Of a stretch of 64,000 nucleotides of DNA, positions 35,989-46,123 are shown piece after piece. The position numbers and the translations under genes are program-made. The stretch comes from Chitinophagaceae bacterium (GTDB taxonomy: Bacteria; Bacteroidota; Bacteroidia; Chitinophagales; Chitinophagaceae), in NCBI GenBank assembly GCA_947459295.1, contig CANHCY010000009.1:1-64000 (forward strand). The letters run 5' to 3'. Within the stretch, counting starts at the first letter, position 1, and each line of letters opens with the position of its first letter. The notes beneath the pieces are model-generated. The model had not been told where the DNA came from, did not search any database, and was given only the letters and a program-made list of their open reading frames with translations.

Positions 35989-38900
35989 ATGAAAAAACTA
36001 ACTGTTTTTTTGACGTTTGCTTTGCTACTAATAGCCGAAGCATACGCTCAATCCCCTCGAACAGTTACCGGAAAGGTAACCGATGACAAAGGAACACCAC
36101 TTAGCGGTGTTACAATTAGTGCTGTTGGAATGAACAAAAATGCACTATCAGAGAACAATGGATCATTTTCAATCCAAGTTTCTGAAAAAGTAAAAACATT
36201 AAAACTTACTTATGTAGGATTTGATTCTAAAGACGTAAGTATCACAGGTGTTTCAACTGTTACGGTTTCATTGTCTCCCGAAGACAAAGCCTTAAACGAA
36301 GTTGTAGTAGTTGGGTATGGTACTCAAAAGAAAAGAGATATAACTGGAAGTATCGCTAGCGTAAAAGGCGAGGCATTAGCAAATAAGCCTACACAAAGTT
36401 TCGAACAAGCTTTAGGTGGTAGAGCTGCTGGTGTGCAAGTGGTAATTCCGAGTGGTGTATTAAATGCACCACCTGTTTTAAGAATTAGAGGTGCAAACTC
36501 TATTTCATTATCATCTTACCCACTTATTGTAGTAGATGGTGTGCCAGTCTTTACTGGTGATGGAAGTTCTACCAATGCTGCTGGTAACGTATTATCATCG
36601 ATCAATCCAAATGATATTGAAAGTGTAGACGTTGCTAAAGACGCTGCTGCAACTGCTATTTACGGTAGCCGCGCCGCAAATGGTGTATTATTTATTACTA
36701 CTAAAAAAGGTAAGCCAGGTCGTTCAAAAGTAACTTTAGATAGTTGGATTGGATTTAGTAATCCGCAGCGTTTACAACAAGTTTTGGATGCACAACAATA
36801 TACTGATTATAAAAACGAAGCATTAAGAAATGCGGGAACATTTAATCCAGCAACAAATGCATTTGCAACAACAGTAGGTCCCGATGGTAAAATCATTAAT
36901 ACCAATTGGGCAGATATCGTTTATCGTCAAGGTTTACAACATAGCAACACCATTAGTTTATCTGGTGCGAATGAATCTACAAACTATTATTTTTCTGCTG
37001 GTTACACTGAGCAAGAAGGTATCATTAACAGAAACGATTTTAAGCGTTTAACATTATTAATGAATGTAGATCATAAAGCAGGTAAGTTTTTTAGCATGGG
37101 TGGTAAAATCCAATACACCAGCGATCAAAATACAGCTGCTACAAGTTCTGGATCATTAGGTGATGCTTTTGCTAGTGCAGGTTTAGGTCGTGTGGCTTTA
37201 ATTACTGCTCCTAACGTAGGTCCTTTTTTAGCCGATGGTTCATATAACCAATCAGGTGGTTTAATTGGTGTAATGGGCAATAAATTAGGTCAAGTAGGAT
37301 TTTTTAATCCACAAATTGCCATGGATTTAAATAGATCTAATAGTTATGGTGAACATTTAATTAGTAATTTATATGCACAGTTCAAACCTGTAAATTGGTT
37401 AGCTGTAAGAACGCAATACGGTCTTGATTATTTAATGGTTGACAATGATATTTTTTCTCATCCATTATCTGGAGAAGGCTTTTCAACTACAGGTTCTGTT
37501 TCTGCTATTTTTAATAAAAACAAACGCTGGGTTTGGACAACCACTGCTCAATTTGATAAAGTGTTTGCGCAAGACCATACCGTTAGTTTGTTAGCTGGTA
37601 TTGAGCATCAAAAATCTGATCAAAATAGTTATGGTTTAAACCGTGTAACTGTTGCAGATCCTGCCTTTACAAATATTCAGGGTGGATGGGTTACACCTAA
37701 CACTTCTGGACTTGGTATTGGAGAAAATTATCTGTATTCTGAATTTGCTCGTGCACAGTATAATTATAAAAGAAAATATTTTTTAACTGCTAACGTACGT
37801 AGAGATGGAGCATCTCAACTAGGTGTAAATAGCAAGTATGGTATTTTCTGGGGTGTATCTGCAAGCTGGGATGTATTATCTGAAAAATTTATTCAGAACA
37901 TCAAGTTAGACAAAGTGTTTAGTAGCTTACGTTTAAGAAGTAGCTATGGTAAAGTTGGTAATATTGGTGGCTTAGGAAACTTTGCATCTCTATCAACATT
38001 TGGCTCTGGTTTATATGGAAGTGGTGGTACTGTTGCTTATAGCCAAGCAGGTAACCCTAATCTTACCTGGGAAACTAGCAAGAAAACAGATGTTGGTTTA
38101 AACTTTGGTTTATTTAATGATCGTTTAACTGCGGAGATTGGATACTACAATAGTAACAACGACGGTTTATTATTATTTGTTCCACAGCCACCTTCTGCTG
38201 GTTTGCCATCAAATATCCCAACCAATATTGGTTCAATGTACAATAGAGGTTTTGAATTTGATATTAAATACAACGTAGTTCAAAACAAAGATTTCTCTTG
38301 GTCTACTTCATTTAATTTATCAACCAACGATAATAGAGTATTGTCTTTAGCACCTGGTATCACGAATATCATTGGTTCTACTGGTGGTTTAGAAAACCCA
38401 AGCATTACCATGCCGGGCAATCCAATTGGTATGTTGTTTGTAACAAGAACAGCAGGTGTTGATCCAGCTTCTGGCCGTAGAATTTTTGTTAACGGACAAG
38501 GTAGACAAGTATTATTCCAACACGTTGCACCAGCAGGACAATCTCGTTTTATGTATGCTGATGGTACTGTTGCGCCAACTGTAAGTAGTGCAGATGCGAT
38601 TGTTTACAAAAACACACACGCTAAAATATTTGGTGGTTTTGAAAACAACCTTCGATTCAAAAATTTTGAATTGAATGCATTATTCACGTATCAAATGGGT
38701 AACTGGCTATATTATGGTACACAAGCTGGTTTGAGAGACCAACGTTTCTGGAACAATGAAGTGGGTGTATTAAATAGATGGCAAAAAGCTGGAGATGTTA
38801 CTGAATTTCCAAGACCTGTATTTGGAGATAATGTGTCTAACGGATCTTCTTTCCCACTAGATATCAATGTATTTAAAGGTGATTTTATTAAGTTAAGAAC

Positions 38901-39123
38901 CTTAACATTTGGTTATAACTTTCCAAAGAATATGTTGGACAAAATCAAAATTTCAAATGCGCGTTTTTATGTTTCAGGAAACAACTTGCTGATTTTAACA
39001 GCGTATCCAGGACCAGATCCTGAGGTTTCTTCAAACGGGAACGGTACTACCAATTTTGGTATTGACAGAAACACCGTAGCTAACCAACGTACTATTACTG
39101 TTGGTATCAACGTTGGATTCTAA
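35989..39123 (+). CDS. SusC/RagA-family TonB-linked outer membrane transporter
   Basis: This second SusC-type transporter has 1044 residues. Signal peptide 1-21 (ends YAQ); carboxypeptidase-regulatory-like domain about 22-105 (VTGKVTDDKGTPLSGVTISA, LTYVGFDSKD); the classical motif NEVVVVGYGTQKKRDITGS, the TonB-box region; plug about 115-235 (PVLRIRGANSI, PLIVVDGVPV, VDVAKDAAATAIYGSRAANGV); then the barrel ending in GVNVGF. Unlike the first SusC it keeps the full VVVVGYGTQ signature. The paired SusD gene lies 24 bases downstream. No glycoside hydrolase is adjacent, so the substrate cannot be guessed and could be a peptide or another oligomer. Confidence 0.96.
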   Translation: MKKLTVFLTFALLLIAEAYAQSPRTVTGKVTDDKGTPLSGVTISAVGMNKNALSENNGSFSIQVSEKVKTLKLTYVGFDSKDVSITGVSTVTVSLSPEDKALNEVVVVGYGTQKKRDITGSIASVKGEALANKPTQSFEQALGGRAAGVQVVIPSGVLNAPPVLRIRGANSISLSSYPLIVVDGVPVFTGDGSSTNAAGNVLSSINPNDIESVDVAKDAAATAIYGSRAANGVLFITTKKGKPGRSKVTLDSWIGFSNPQRLQQVLDAQQYTDYKNEALRNAGTFNPATNAFATTVGPDGKIINTNWADIVYRQGLQHSNTISLSGANESTNYYFSAGYTEQEGIINRNDFKRLTLLMNVDHKAGKFFSMGGKIQYTSDQNTAATSSGSLGDAFASAGLGRVALITAPNVGPFLADGSYNQSGGLIGVMGNKLGQVGFFNPQIAMDLNRSNSYGEHLISNLYAQFKPVNWLAVRTQYGLDYLMVDNDIFSHPLSGEGFSTTGSVSAIFNKNKRWVWTTTAQFDKVFAQDHTVSLLAGIEHQKSDQNSYGLNRVTVADPAFTNIQGGWVTPNTSGLGIGENYLYSEFARAQYNYKRKYFLTANVRRDGASQLGVNSKYGIFWGVSASWDVLSEKFIQNIKLDKVFSSLRLRSSYGKVGNIGGLGNFASLSTFGSGLYGSGGTVAYSQAGNPNLTWETSKKTDVGLNFGLFNDRLTAEIGYYNSNNDGLLLFVPQPPSAGLPSNIPTNIGSMYNRGFEFDIKYNVVQNKDFSWSTSFNLSTNDNRVLSLAPGITNIIGSTGGLENPSITMPGNPIGMLFVTRTAGVDPASGRRIFVNGQGRQVLFQHVAPAGQSRFMYADGTVAPTVSSADAIVYKNTHAKIFGGFENNLRFKNFELNALFTYQMGNWLYYGTQAGLRDQRFWNNEVGVLNRWQKAGDVTEFPRPVFGDNVSNGSSFPLDINVFKGDFIKLRTLTFGYNFPKNMLDKIKISNARFYVSGNNLLILTAYPGPDPEVSSNGNGTTNFGIDRNTVANQRTITVGINVGF

Positions 39124-39147
39124 TTGTTAAACTATTAATTAAGAAAA

Positions 39148-40608
39148 ATGAAAAAGAATCTATTATACATTTTGATGGCGGCAGGTCTAGTTCAAATGAC
39201 CTCTTGCGCCAAAGAAAATTTTGTAAATCCGGTTCCTACTAACGTAATTTCTGATCTTACTGCATTTGATAGCAGAGACAGAGTTGAAGGTCAGGTAAGA
39301 GCTATTTATGCCTCTATTAAAAATGCAGGTATGTACGGTGGTCGTTACCAAATATTTAACGACATCCGTGGTGAAGACTTCATGAATGAAAGAACCAACG
39401 TTGTTACGGGTTTTGATGTTTGGAACTATACCCCATCAAACAGTTCTACCAACTCGGTTCAAAACCATTGGTCAAGAGCCTACTATGTAATTAACTTAAC
39501 AAACGTTTTTTTAGAAGGCATGGCCGCTAAAGGAACAGCAGTAGTTGGTACACCACTTTCAAATAATTTTCAAGCAGAAGCACGTTTGCTTAGAGCTTTA
39601 AGTTATTACTCTTTGCTACAACTATATGCGCGTCCTTTCTGGGATGGCAATGGATCTAAGCCTGGTGTGCCGATGCGTTTAAAAGGTAATACTGGTTCTG
39701 ATGATTATGCGAAAGCAAGAGCAACTGTTGCAGAAGTGTATACGCAAATTATAGCAGATTTAGATTTTGCGGAAACAAACTTGCCAGCAAGTTATAGCAG
39801 TGCTTTTAACAACACCATTCGCGCGCACAGAAATACAGCTATTGCGCTTAAAACAAGGGTTTATTTAAGCATGGGCCGTTTTGCAAATGTGATTACTGAG
39901 GCAAATAAAATTGTAAGTGCAACAGCGCCATATACAGCAGCATCTGGTGTAGCACATGCCTTACAATCAGATATTACCAATGTATTTAAAACACCTTATA
40001 CAACTACCGAATCTATTTTGTCAATGCCATTTGCTTCGAATGAAACGCCAGGTACACAAAATCAATTGGGTTTTTATTATGGTCCTGCAGCGTTTAATGG
40101 TGGTAATGGAGAGTACTCTTTGTTACCAACTGGTATCATTGCAAATACAGGATGGAAAACAACTGATAGAAGAAGAACAATGATTGGTGTTTTTGGAGGC
40201 AAAAGCTATTTAACAAAATATAGCGTAGCTTCTATTTTTACCGACTTTGCACCTGTTATCAGATATGCTGAAGTGCTACTCAGTTTAGCAGAAGCGAGAG
40301 TGCGTTCTACAAATACCGTAGATGCACAAGCCATTGCTTTATTGAATGCAGTACGTGGTCGTTCAGATGCATCCACTGTGTTTACAGCTGCAGACTTTGC
40401 TAACTCAGCAGCGCTAGCTGATGCAATTGTAACAGAAAGACGCATTGAATTATTAGGTGAAGGTATCAGAGGTACTGATATTACCCGTTTAGGTCTTCCT
40501 TTACCGGCTAAACCTGGTGTAGGTGAAATTAAAGCAGATGCACAACAATACATCTGGCCTATATCTTCTACCGAGTTATTATTAAACCCACTATGTAAAG
40601 ACAATTAG
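39148..40608 (+). CDS. SusD/RagB-family nutrient-binding lipoprotein
   Basis: This 486-residue surface lipoprotein is the partner of the SusC gene 24 bases upstream. The lipobox gives Cys20 (QMTSCAK). Classical SusD features include the helical N-terminal half (EARLLRALSYYSLLQLYARPFWDGNG, a hallmark) and the C-terminal RYAEVLLSLAEARVRS ... LLNAVRGRSDAS ... IVTERRIELLGEGIRGTDITRLG. The signature RALSYYSLLQLYARPF is clearer than in the first SusD, so the two pairs belong to different branches. A strong terminator follows. Confidence 0.96.
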   Translation: MKKNLLYILMAAGLVQMTSCAKENFVNPVPTNVISDLTAFDSRDRVEGQVRAIYASIKNAGMYGGRYQIFNDIRGEDFMNERTNVVTGFDVWNYTPSNSSTNSVQNHWSRAYYVINLTNVFLEGMAAKGTAVVGTPLSNNFQAEARLLRALSYYSLLQLYARPFWDGNGSKPGVPMRLKGNTGSDDYAKARATVAEVYTQIIADLDFAETNLPASYSSAFNNTIRAHRNTAIALKTRVYLSMGRFANVITEANKIVSATAPYTAASGVAHALQSDITNVFKTPYTTTESILSMPFASNETPGTQNQLGFYYGPAAFNGGNGEYSLLPTGIIANTGWKTTDRRRTMIGVFGGKSYLTKYSVASIFTDFAPVIRYAEVLLSLAEARVRSTNTVDAQAIALLNAVRGRSDASTVFTAADFANSAALADAIVTERRIELLGEGIRGTDITRLGLPLPAKPGVGEIKADAQQYIWPISSTELLLNPLCKDN

Positions 40609-40626
40609 AATTTTCTCTTGCATATT

Positions 40627-40666
40627 AAAAGGGTTCAGTTATTTTATAACTGGACCCTTTTTTATT
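40627..40666 (+). terminator. Rho-independent terminator after second SusC/SusD operon
   Basis: AAAAGGGTTCAGTTAT pairs with ATAACTGGACCCTTTT with one G-T wobble across a very short loop, followed by T-rich sequence. It lies 18 bases after the SusD stop codon. Confidence 0.88.
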
Positions 40667-40755
40667 TCCCTGAATAGCCCAGAAGGGGGCATATAAGCAT
40701 AACAAACCAACATATTTATTAAATATGGTTATATTGCAAGTGCCAATTAATATCT

Positions 40756-42177
40756 ATGAAAAAAGCAATCATCTTTTGTCTGTTCTTGCTCCTATCTTTT
40801 ACGAATAGTTTTGGGCAGGGCGCAAAAATCGATTTTTCTCAAAAGCCACCTAATCTCGATTCATTACTGCCAAAAATAGCAGCGGAAAAAAATGATAGCG
40901 CCAGATATTATTTAGCCATGTCGGCTTTAACGATTTCCGAAACCAATCCGGTAGAGGATATGCATAACTCTGAAATTATTTTATTGCATGGCCAAAAAAA
41001 CAATGATTTAGTTTGCCAGTTGTTAGGTTATGCTTGTTTGTGTTACGATTATATTGCTTTTGGAAATAAAGTAAAAAGTTTAGAGTTTGGAATTAAAGCA
41101 AATCAAGTTGCCGAAAAATCCAACGATGACAGATTAAAAACTTTTGGCAAAGCCATGCTAGCACTCACTTATTTAACAATGGGTGATTTTGAAAAGTCTA
41201 TTTCATATAATAAAGCAGCTATTGAAGCCGGTTCTAAATATGAACCTGATATTATTTCTATTTGCGCGGTAAATGATATGGGTACTATTTATTTAGCTAT
41301 GGGCAAAATTGATTCGGCACTTATTTACACACAAAAAGCGTATGAACTTGCTATCAAATCAGGCATTAAATATTGGTTAACTTCTACTTATTTACAATTT
41401 GGCAGTATACATGCTGCCATGAAAAATGCTGGGTTGGCATTAAATTATTGGAACTTAGCATTAGAGGAAGCAAATAGAATTGGCTCTCCAAAATTTGCAA
41501 GCACTGCGTATAATGCCATTGCGCAATACTACTATGCTTCCAATCAAACAGATTCGGCTAAACTCTATGCCACCAGGGCCATTTCAAGCGTAAAAAACAC
41601 GGCTTTTTATACCTTAAATATAGACCCAGCAAAGCTTTTACTAAACATTTATCATGACACAAATATTGATAGTGCTTTTAAATATTCTGAAATATATCGA
41701 ATTGCAAATGACAGCGTTTCTAATATCAGAGCTTTGCAACAAGCACAGTTAATGGCTGTCGAAGAAGAAGCCCGTCTTGCTGAATTAAAATTCGAAACAG
41801 AACAATCAAATGAAGCGCGCAAACAAAATTTAGAATATACTTTTTTAGGACTTGGTATTATTAGTTTTTTGATGCTATTTATTTTATTTAGTAGAAAACA
41901 TATTACCAATACAAAAGTGATTCAGTTTTTAAGTGTTGTTTCTTTATTAATGGTATTTGAATTCATTAATTTATTAATTCATCCAGTTTTAGAAAAAGTA
42001 ACGCATCATTCACCTTTTTTAATGTTATTAAGCCTTGTGGCATTGGCAGCACTATTAATTCCTATTCATCATAAACTGGAACATTGGGCTGTTAATAAAT
42101 TAATTGAAAAAAATAAACAGGCCAGATTAGAAGCTGCTAAAAAAACAATTGAACAATTAGAAAAAACGGCGCATTAA
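40756..42177 (+). CDS. TPR-repeat membrane protein without a kinase domain
   Basis: This 473-residue protein has a signal peptide (1-20, ending in SFGQ), a periplasmic array of TPR-like helices (about 35-335, for example MGDFEKSISYNKAAIEAG and MGKIDSALIYTQKAYELA), a short coiled-coil-like linker (EEEARLAELKFETEQSNEARKQNLE), and three membrane segments (about 362-382, 394-414, 422-442). It ends in a short basic tail (INKLIEKNKQARLEAAKKTIEQLEK). The plan matches the sensor half of Bacteroidota TPR-type histidine kinases or LuxR-like regulators, but no kinase, GGDEF or DNA-binding domain follows. It may act by partnering another protein. The next gene begins 1 base after the stop. Confidence 0.8.
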   Translation: MKKAIIFCLFLLLSFTNSFGQGAKIDFSQKPPNLDSLLPKIAAEKNDSARYYLAMSALTISETNPVEDMHNSEIILLHGQKNNDLVCQLLGYACLCYDYIAFGNKVKSLEFGIKANQVAEKSNDDRLKTFGKAMLALTYLTMGDFEKSISYNKAAIEAGSKYEPDIISICAVNDMGTIYLAMGKIDSALIYTQKAYELAIKSGIKYWLTSTYLQFGSIHAAMKNAGLALNYWNLALEEANRIGSPKFASTAYNAIAQYYYASNQTDSAKLYATRAISSVKNTAFYTLNIDPAKLLLNIYHDTNIDSAFKYSEIYRIANDSVSNIRALQQAQLMAVEEEARLAELKFETEQSNEARKQNLEYTFLGLGIISFLMLFILFSRKHITNTKVIQFLSVVSLLMVFEFINLLIHPVLEKVTHHSPFLMLLSLVALAALLIPIHHKLEHWAVNKLIEKNKQARLEAAKKTIEQLEKTAH

Positions 42178-42178
42178 T

Positions 42179-42709
42179 ATGTCTAGATTTTATAAGTTTT
42201 TGCTGTTCATGCTATCATTGTACCTATGCATCACTGCCAGTGCACAAAAAACAACGGTATGGATTGTTAGACACGCAGAAAAAGACACTGCATTTGTAAA
42301 CCGTCAGGATCCAGATTTAACAGCTACGGGGCAGCAAAGAGCGCTTGATTTGGCTGCTTATTTACAAAACGAAGCGATTGTAAAAGTTTATTCTACCGAT
42401 ACCAAAAGAACCATACTAACCGCAAAGCATGTTAAGGCGCCATTAGAGATTTATAATCCTAAAAATTTACTGGGATTACTTGATCTCATCCTGCAAAATG
42501 CAAATGGTAAATCGGTTTTAATTGTAGGTCATTCCAATACCGTATTAGAAACGATTGAAGCGCTTGGCGGCAAAAGGCCCGTAACGCTACTAACAGATGA
42601 TGACTACGATTATATATTTAAAATAGAATTGGAAGCTAGTAAACCTGCTGTGGTGAGCTTCTTTCACTTTGGACAGTACCATAGAGGTGGAACAGCTACT
42701 ATGAAATAG
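42179..42709 (+). CDS. Histidine phosphatase family protein
   Basis: This 176-residue protein belongs to the histidine phosphatase (phosphoglycerate-mutase-like) superfamily. It carries the RHG-type motif VWIVRHAEKD near residue 30 (His is the phospho-acceptor), DLTATGQQRALDLAAYL, STDTKRTILTAKHV and the second catalytic His in LIVGHSNTVLETIEALGG. An N-terminal signal peptide (ending in ASAQ) suggests an exported enzyme. The small size resembles the SixA/broad-specificity group. It starts 1 base after the TPR membrane protein and is co-transcribed with it. The substrate is unknown. Confidence 0.9.
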   Translation: MSRFYKFLLFMLSLYLCITASAQKTTVWIVRHAEKDTAFVNRQDPDLTATGQQRALDLAAYLQNEAIVKVYSTDTKRTILTAKHVKAPLEIYNPKNLLGLLDLILQNANGKSVLIVGHSNTVLETIEALGGKRPVTLLTDDDYDYIFKIELEASKPAVVSFFHFGQYHRGGTATMK

Positions 42710-42796
42710 CATTAACCTATTTCTTTTTAAAAAGGTCCAACAAAAGTATAGTTTTTAAAGTAGTTCGGTTAATTTACAAACTCTAAACTACTTTAT

Positions 42797-45505
42797 ATGT
42801 TTCAAAAAGCGGTTCTATTTGTAACCCTATTTGTTGTTACAATTGTTGGTCAAGCACAGGAAATTCCTTCACCTAAATCTCATTTTGGATTTAATATTGG
42901 CGATAACTATCAGTTAGCCAACTATACCCAAACAGAGTCTTATTTACAAAAGTTAGCAGCCGTTTCTAAAAAAATTAAGCTCCAAAGTATTGGCACTACC
43001 GAAGAAGGTCGTACACAGTACATGGTGATTGTTTCTGATCCTGCAAACTTGTCAAAACTTGCTAAGTATAAATCGATTTCGCAACAAATGGCAAGAGCTG
43101 AGGGATTAACGGATGAGGCTGCAAAACAACTTGCCAACGAGGGTAAAGCAGTTGTATGGATTGATGGCGGCCTGCACGCCAATGAAGTGCTTGGCATTCA
43201 CCAGTGGATTGAAAGCTTGTACCAACTTTTATCTCGTAATGATGAGGAAACAAAAAGAATTTTAAAATCTACTATCATATTATTTGTACATGCCAATCCG
43301 GATGGTCAAGAACTTCAATCTAATTGGTACATGCGTAATGCGGATACTTTAAAACGTAACACGGCTAATTTACCTAGACTCTATCAAAAATATATTGGTC
43401 ATGATAACAATCGTGATTTTTATATGACCAATATGAGTGAGTCGCGCAACATGAGTTTGCAACAGTATGTAGAGTGGATGCCACAAATTTTATACAATCA
43501 CCACCAAACAGGTCCGGCTGGAACCGTTGTGGCTGGCCCTCCTTACCGTGATCCATTCAATTATGTGTATGATCCTTTACTGATTACAGGTATTGATCAA
43601 CTAGGCGCTGTGATGAGTACAAGACTGAATGCCGAAAATAAACCTGGCTATACTATGAAAAGTGGTTCGGTATATTCTACTTGGTGGAATGGTGGATTAA
43701 GAACAACAGCTTATTACCATAATATTGTTGGTCTCCTAACAGAAATGATTGGCAATCCTACACCGATGAAAATACCATTCGTGCCTTCAAGACTCATACC
43801 TAATAGTGGCACGCCATTTCCAATTGCACCACAAAAATGGTATTTCAGAAATTCAATAGATTATTCTGTTTCATTAAACTACGCGGTATTAAATTATGCA
43901 TCTCGTCATAAAGATGAATTACTCATGAATATTTATACCATGGGTAAAAATTCAATTAATGCAGGAAGCAAAGATTATTGGACACTATCTCCAAGTAAAG
44001 TTGAAATGGTAAACGATTTAATGAAAGCAGATCAAAAAGAGCAGCGTGCCGATACGATTGCACTTCAATACTATGATAGAGTCTATAAAAATCCAAAGCT
44101 CCGTGATGCGCGTGGTTATATCATACCAATAACGCAAACAACTACTGCTACCAATTTTGTAAATATTTTAATCAAAAGTGGTATTCGTGTAGAAAGGGCG
44201 ACCAAAGGCTTTGAAGTAAATGGTAAAAGTTATGAAGCGGGTTCTTATGTTGTAAAAACCAATCAAGCGTTTAGACCACACGTGATTGATATGTTTGAGC
44301 CGCAGGATCATCCCAACGATTTTCAATATCCTGGTGGTCCACCGGTAAGACCTTACGATGCAGCGGGTTGGACACCGGCTTACACTATGGGCCTAGAGTT
44401 TGACCGTATACTAGAAGCGTTTGATGGTCCATTTGAAACCATCCCATATGGTCAGGAGCAAAAGCATGCCGGTTCATTTACAAAACAAGCAGGAGTAGCT
44501 GGCTACACATTTGCTACTAACGAAAACGCAAGTTTTGTGCTTGTAAATGATTTATTAAAAGCAGGCATTGAAGTAGAAAAAACAAGCGAACATTTTTATG
44601 TGGCTACTTCAGATAAAGCAGTTACTATTTTAGAAAATGCAGCTGCAAACAATGGTGTAAAAATAATGGGTGTTGCGCAAAAGCTTACTTCAAATAGTAT
44701 TGCTGTTAAGCCAAGTAGAATAGCATTATGGGATGTATATGGTGGCTCTATGCCATCAGGCTGGACAAGATGGATTTTTGAGCAATATCATTTTCCATTT
44801 ACACTTGTGTATGCAAAAGAACTTAATGCCGGTAATTTAAAAAGCAAGTATGACGTTATCTTATTTGTTGGTGGCGCGGTTCCTGCGTACCGTTCAGAAT
44901 TATCAGCAAATAGCGGCATGAGTGAATTTGAAGGTAGGGAGCCAAATGAAAAAGATATCCCTGAAATGTACCATGCACAACTTGGCAGAATTACTGCAGC
45001 AAAATCTATTCCAGCTTTAAAACAGTTTGCAGAAGAAGGTGGCACAATTATTACTGTTGGAAGCAGCGCTAATTTAGCCTACCATTTTAAATTACCTGTA
45101 CGCAATGCACTTGTGGAAATGGTGAATGGAAAAGAACGTCCACTCCCTGGCGAAAAGTTTTATATTCCGGGATCTGTTATGCAGGTAGCCGTTAACAATA
45201 CACTTACTGCCAATTGGGGCATGAAGCCAACAGCAGATGTTTATTTTAGTGCAAGCCCTGTATTTAATTTACTCCCTAATGCTACATCTAGTGGTGAAAT
45301 AACACCACTAGCATGGTATGCATCGGAAAAAACGCTTCGCAGTGGTTGGGCTTATGGACAATCTTATCTAAATCAAACAGTTGCTGCGTTTTCTGCCAAT
45401 GTGGGTAAAGGTAAACTGGTAGTATATGGCCCGGAAATAACATTTAGAGGACAAACACACAGCACCTACAAAATGTTATTTAACCACTTGTATTTGGATA
45501 AATAA
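42797..45505 (+). CDS. Secreted M14-family zinc carboxypeptidase
   Basis: This 902-residue secreted protein has a signal peptide (1-20) and an M14 peptidase domain (about 40-400). The zinc ligands are in GGLHANEVLG (His127 and Glu130), and the third is in YNHHQTGP (His235 or His236). DNNRDFYM and RNADTLKRN fit the substrate-binding region. The remaining half, about 400-900, is mixed alpha/beta with a glutamine-amidotransferase-like segment (YDVILFVGGAVP ... EGGTIITVGSSANLAY), a layout known for large Bacteroidota M14 proteins. It probably degrades proteins outside the cytoplasm. A bidirectional terminator follows. Confidence 0.9.
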   Translation: MFQKAVLFVTLFVVTIVGQAQEIPSPKSHFGFNIGDNYQLANYTQTESYLQKLAAVSKKIKLQSIGTTEEGRTQYMVIVSDPANLSKLAKYKSISQQMARAEGLTDEAAKQLANEGKAVVWIDGGLHANEVLGIHQWIESLYQLLSRNDEETKRILKSTIILFVHANPDGQELQSNWYMRNADTLKRNTANLPRLYQKYIGHDNNRDFYMTNMSESRNMSLQQYVEWMPQILYNHHQTGPAGTVVAGPPYRDPFNYVYDPLLITGIDQLGAVMSTRLNAENKPGYTMKSGSVYSTWWNGGLRTTAYYHNIVGLLTEMIGNPTPMKIPFVPSRLIPNSGTPFPIAPQKWYFRNSIDYSVSLNYAVLNYASRHKDELLMNIYTMGKNSINAGSKDYWTLSPSKVEMVNDLMKADQKEQRADTIALQYYDRVYKNPKLRDARGYIIPITQTTTATNFVNILIKSGIRVERATKGFEVNGKSYEAGSYVVKTNQAFRPHVIDMFEPQDHPNDFQYPGGPPVRPYDAAGWTPAYTMGLEFDRILEAFDGPFETIPYGQEQKHAGSFTKQAGVAGYTFATNENASFVLVNDLLKAGIEVEKTSEHFYVATSDKAVTILENAAANNGVKIMGVAQKLTSNSIAVKPSRIALWDVYGGSMPSGWTRWIFEQYHFPFTLVYAKELNAGNLKSKYDVILFVGGAVPAYRSELSANSGMSEFEGREPNEKDIPEMYHAQLGRITAAKSIPALKQFAEEGGTIITVGSSANLAYHFKLPVRNALVEMVNGKERPLPGEKFYIPGSVMQVAVNNTLTANWGMKPTADVYFSASPVFNLLPNATSSGEITPLAWYASEKTLRSGWAYGQSYLNQTVAAFSANVGKGKLVVYGPEITFRGQTHSTYKMLFNHLYLDK

Positions 45506-45520
45506 ATTATACTAATAAAT

Positions 45521-45555
45521 AAAAAACCCTAGCAATTTATATGCTAGGGTTTTTT
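45521..45555. terminator. Symmetric bidirectional terminator
   Basis: AAAAAACCCTAGCA and TGCTAGGGTTTTTT form a perfect 14-bp stem around a 7-base loop between two convergent genes. The A-run and T-run let it act on both strands. Confidence 0.93.
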
Positions 45556-45581
45556 ATGATGTTTGAAAACTATTTAATTAA

Positions 45582-46094
45582 TTATTTAGGTAACACAACT
45601 GCATCAATTACATGGATTACACCATTTGTTGCAGTTAAGTCGGCAGCTACAACAGTTGCTGAATTGCCTTTTTCATCGGTTAGCGTTACTTTACCTTGTT
45701 TGATTGAAGCCACTAGCTTATTTCCACTAACTGTTGTAAGTGATAATGAGCCACCATTTGCTTGAATCGCTTTAACTACAGCTGCAGCATCAAATGTACC
45801 TGCAATTACGTGGTAAGTTAAAATTTTAGCTAAGGTTGCTTTGTTTTCTGGCTTTAATAATGTTTCTAAAGTTCCAGCAGGAAGCTTTGCAAATGCTGCG
45901 TTTGTTGGAGCAAATACAGTAAAAGGACCAGCACTTTGTAAGGTAGTTACTAGGTCAGCAGCAGTTACACCAGCTACTAATGTAGTGTGCTCTTTTGAAC
46001 CAACTGCAATGTCAACGATTGTTTTTTGTGCTTGTGCAGCAAATGAAGTTGTTAATACAGTTGCTATAACTGCAACGAATAATTTGATTTTCAT
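45582..46094 (-). CDS. Secreted fasciclin-domain protein
   Basis: This 170-residue protein has a signal peptide (1-22, ending in QAQ) and one FAS1 domain (about 24-168). Family motifs are visible: FTVFAPTNAAFAKLP (H1-like region), LTYHVIAGTFDA and a C-terminal TNGVIHVIDAVVLPK. FAS1 domains mediate adhesion or matrix binding; bacterial single-domain forms are often abundant envelope proteins. No lipobox or sorting domain is visible, so it is probably periplasmic or released. It stands alone between a terminator and a divergent small-ORF operon. Confidence 0.94.
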   Translation of the reverse strand: MKIKLFVAVIATVLTTSFAAQAQKTIVDIAVGSKEHTTLVAGVTAADLVTTLQSAGPFTVFAPTNAAFAKLPAGTLETLLKPENKATLAKILTYHVIAGTFDAAAVVKAIQANGGSLSLTTVSGNKLVASIKQGKVTLTDEKGNSATVVAADLTATNGVIHVIDAVVLPK

Positions 46095-46123
46095 GTTGTT
46101 ATGTTTATGCTACTAAACAAATG

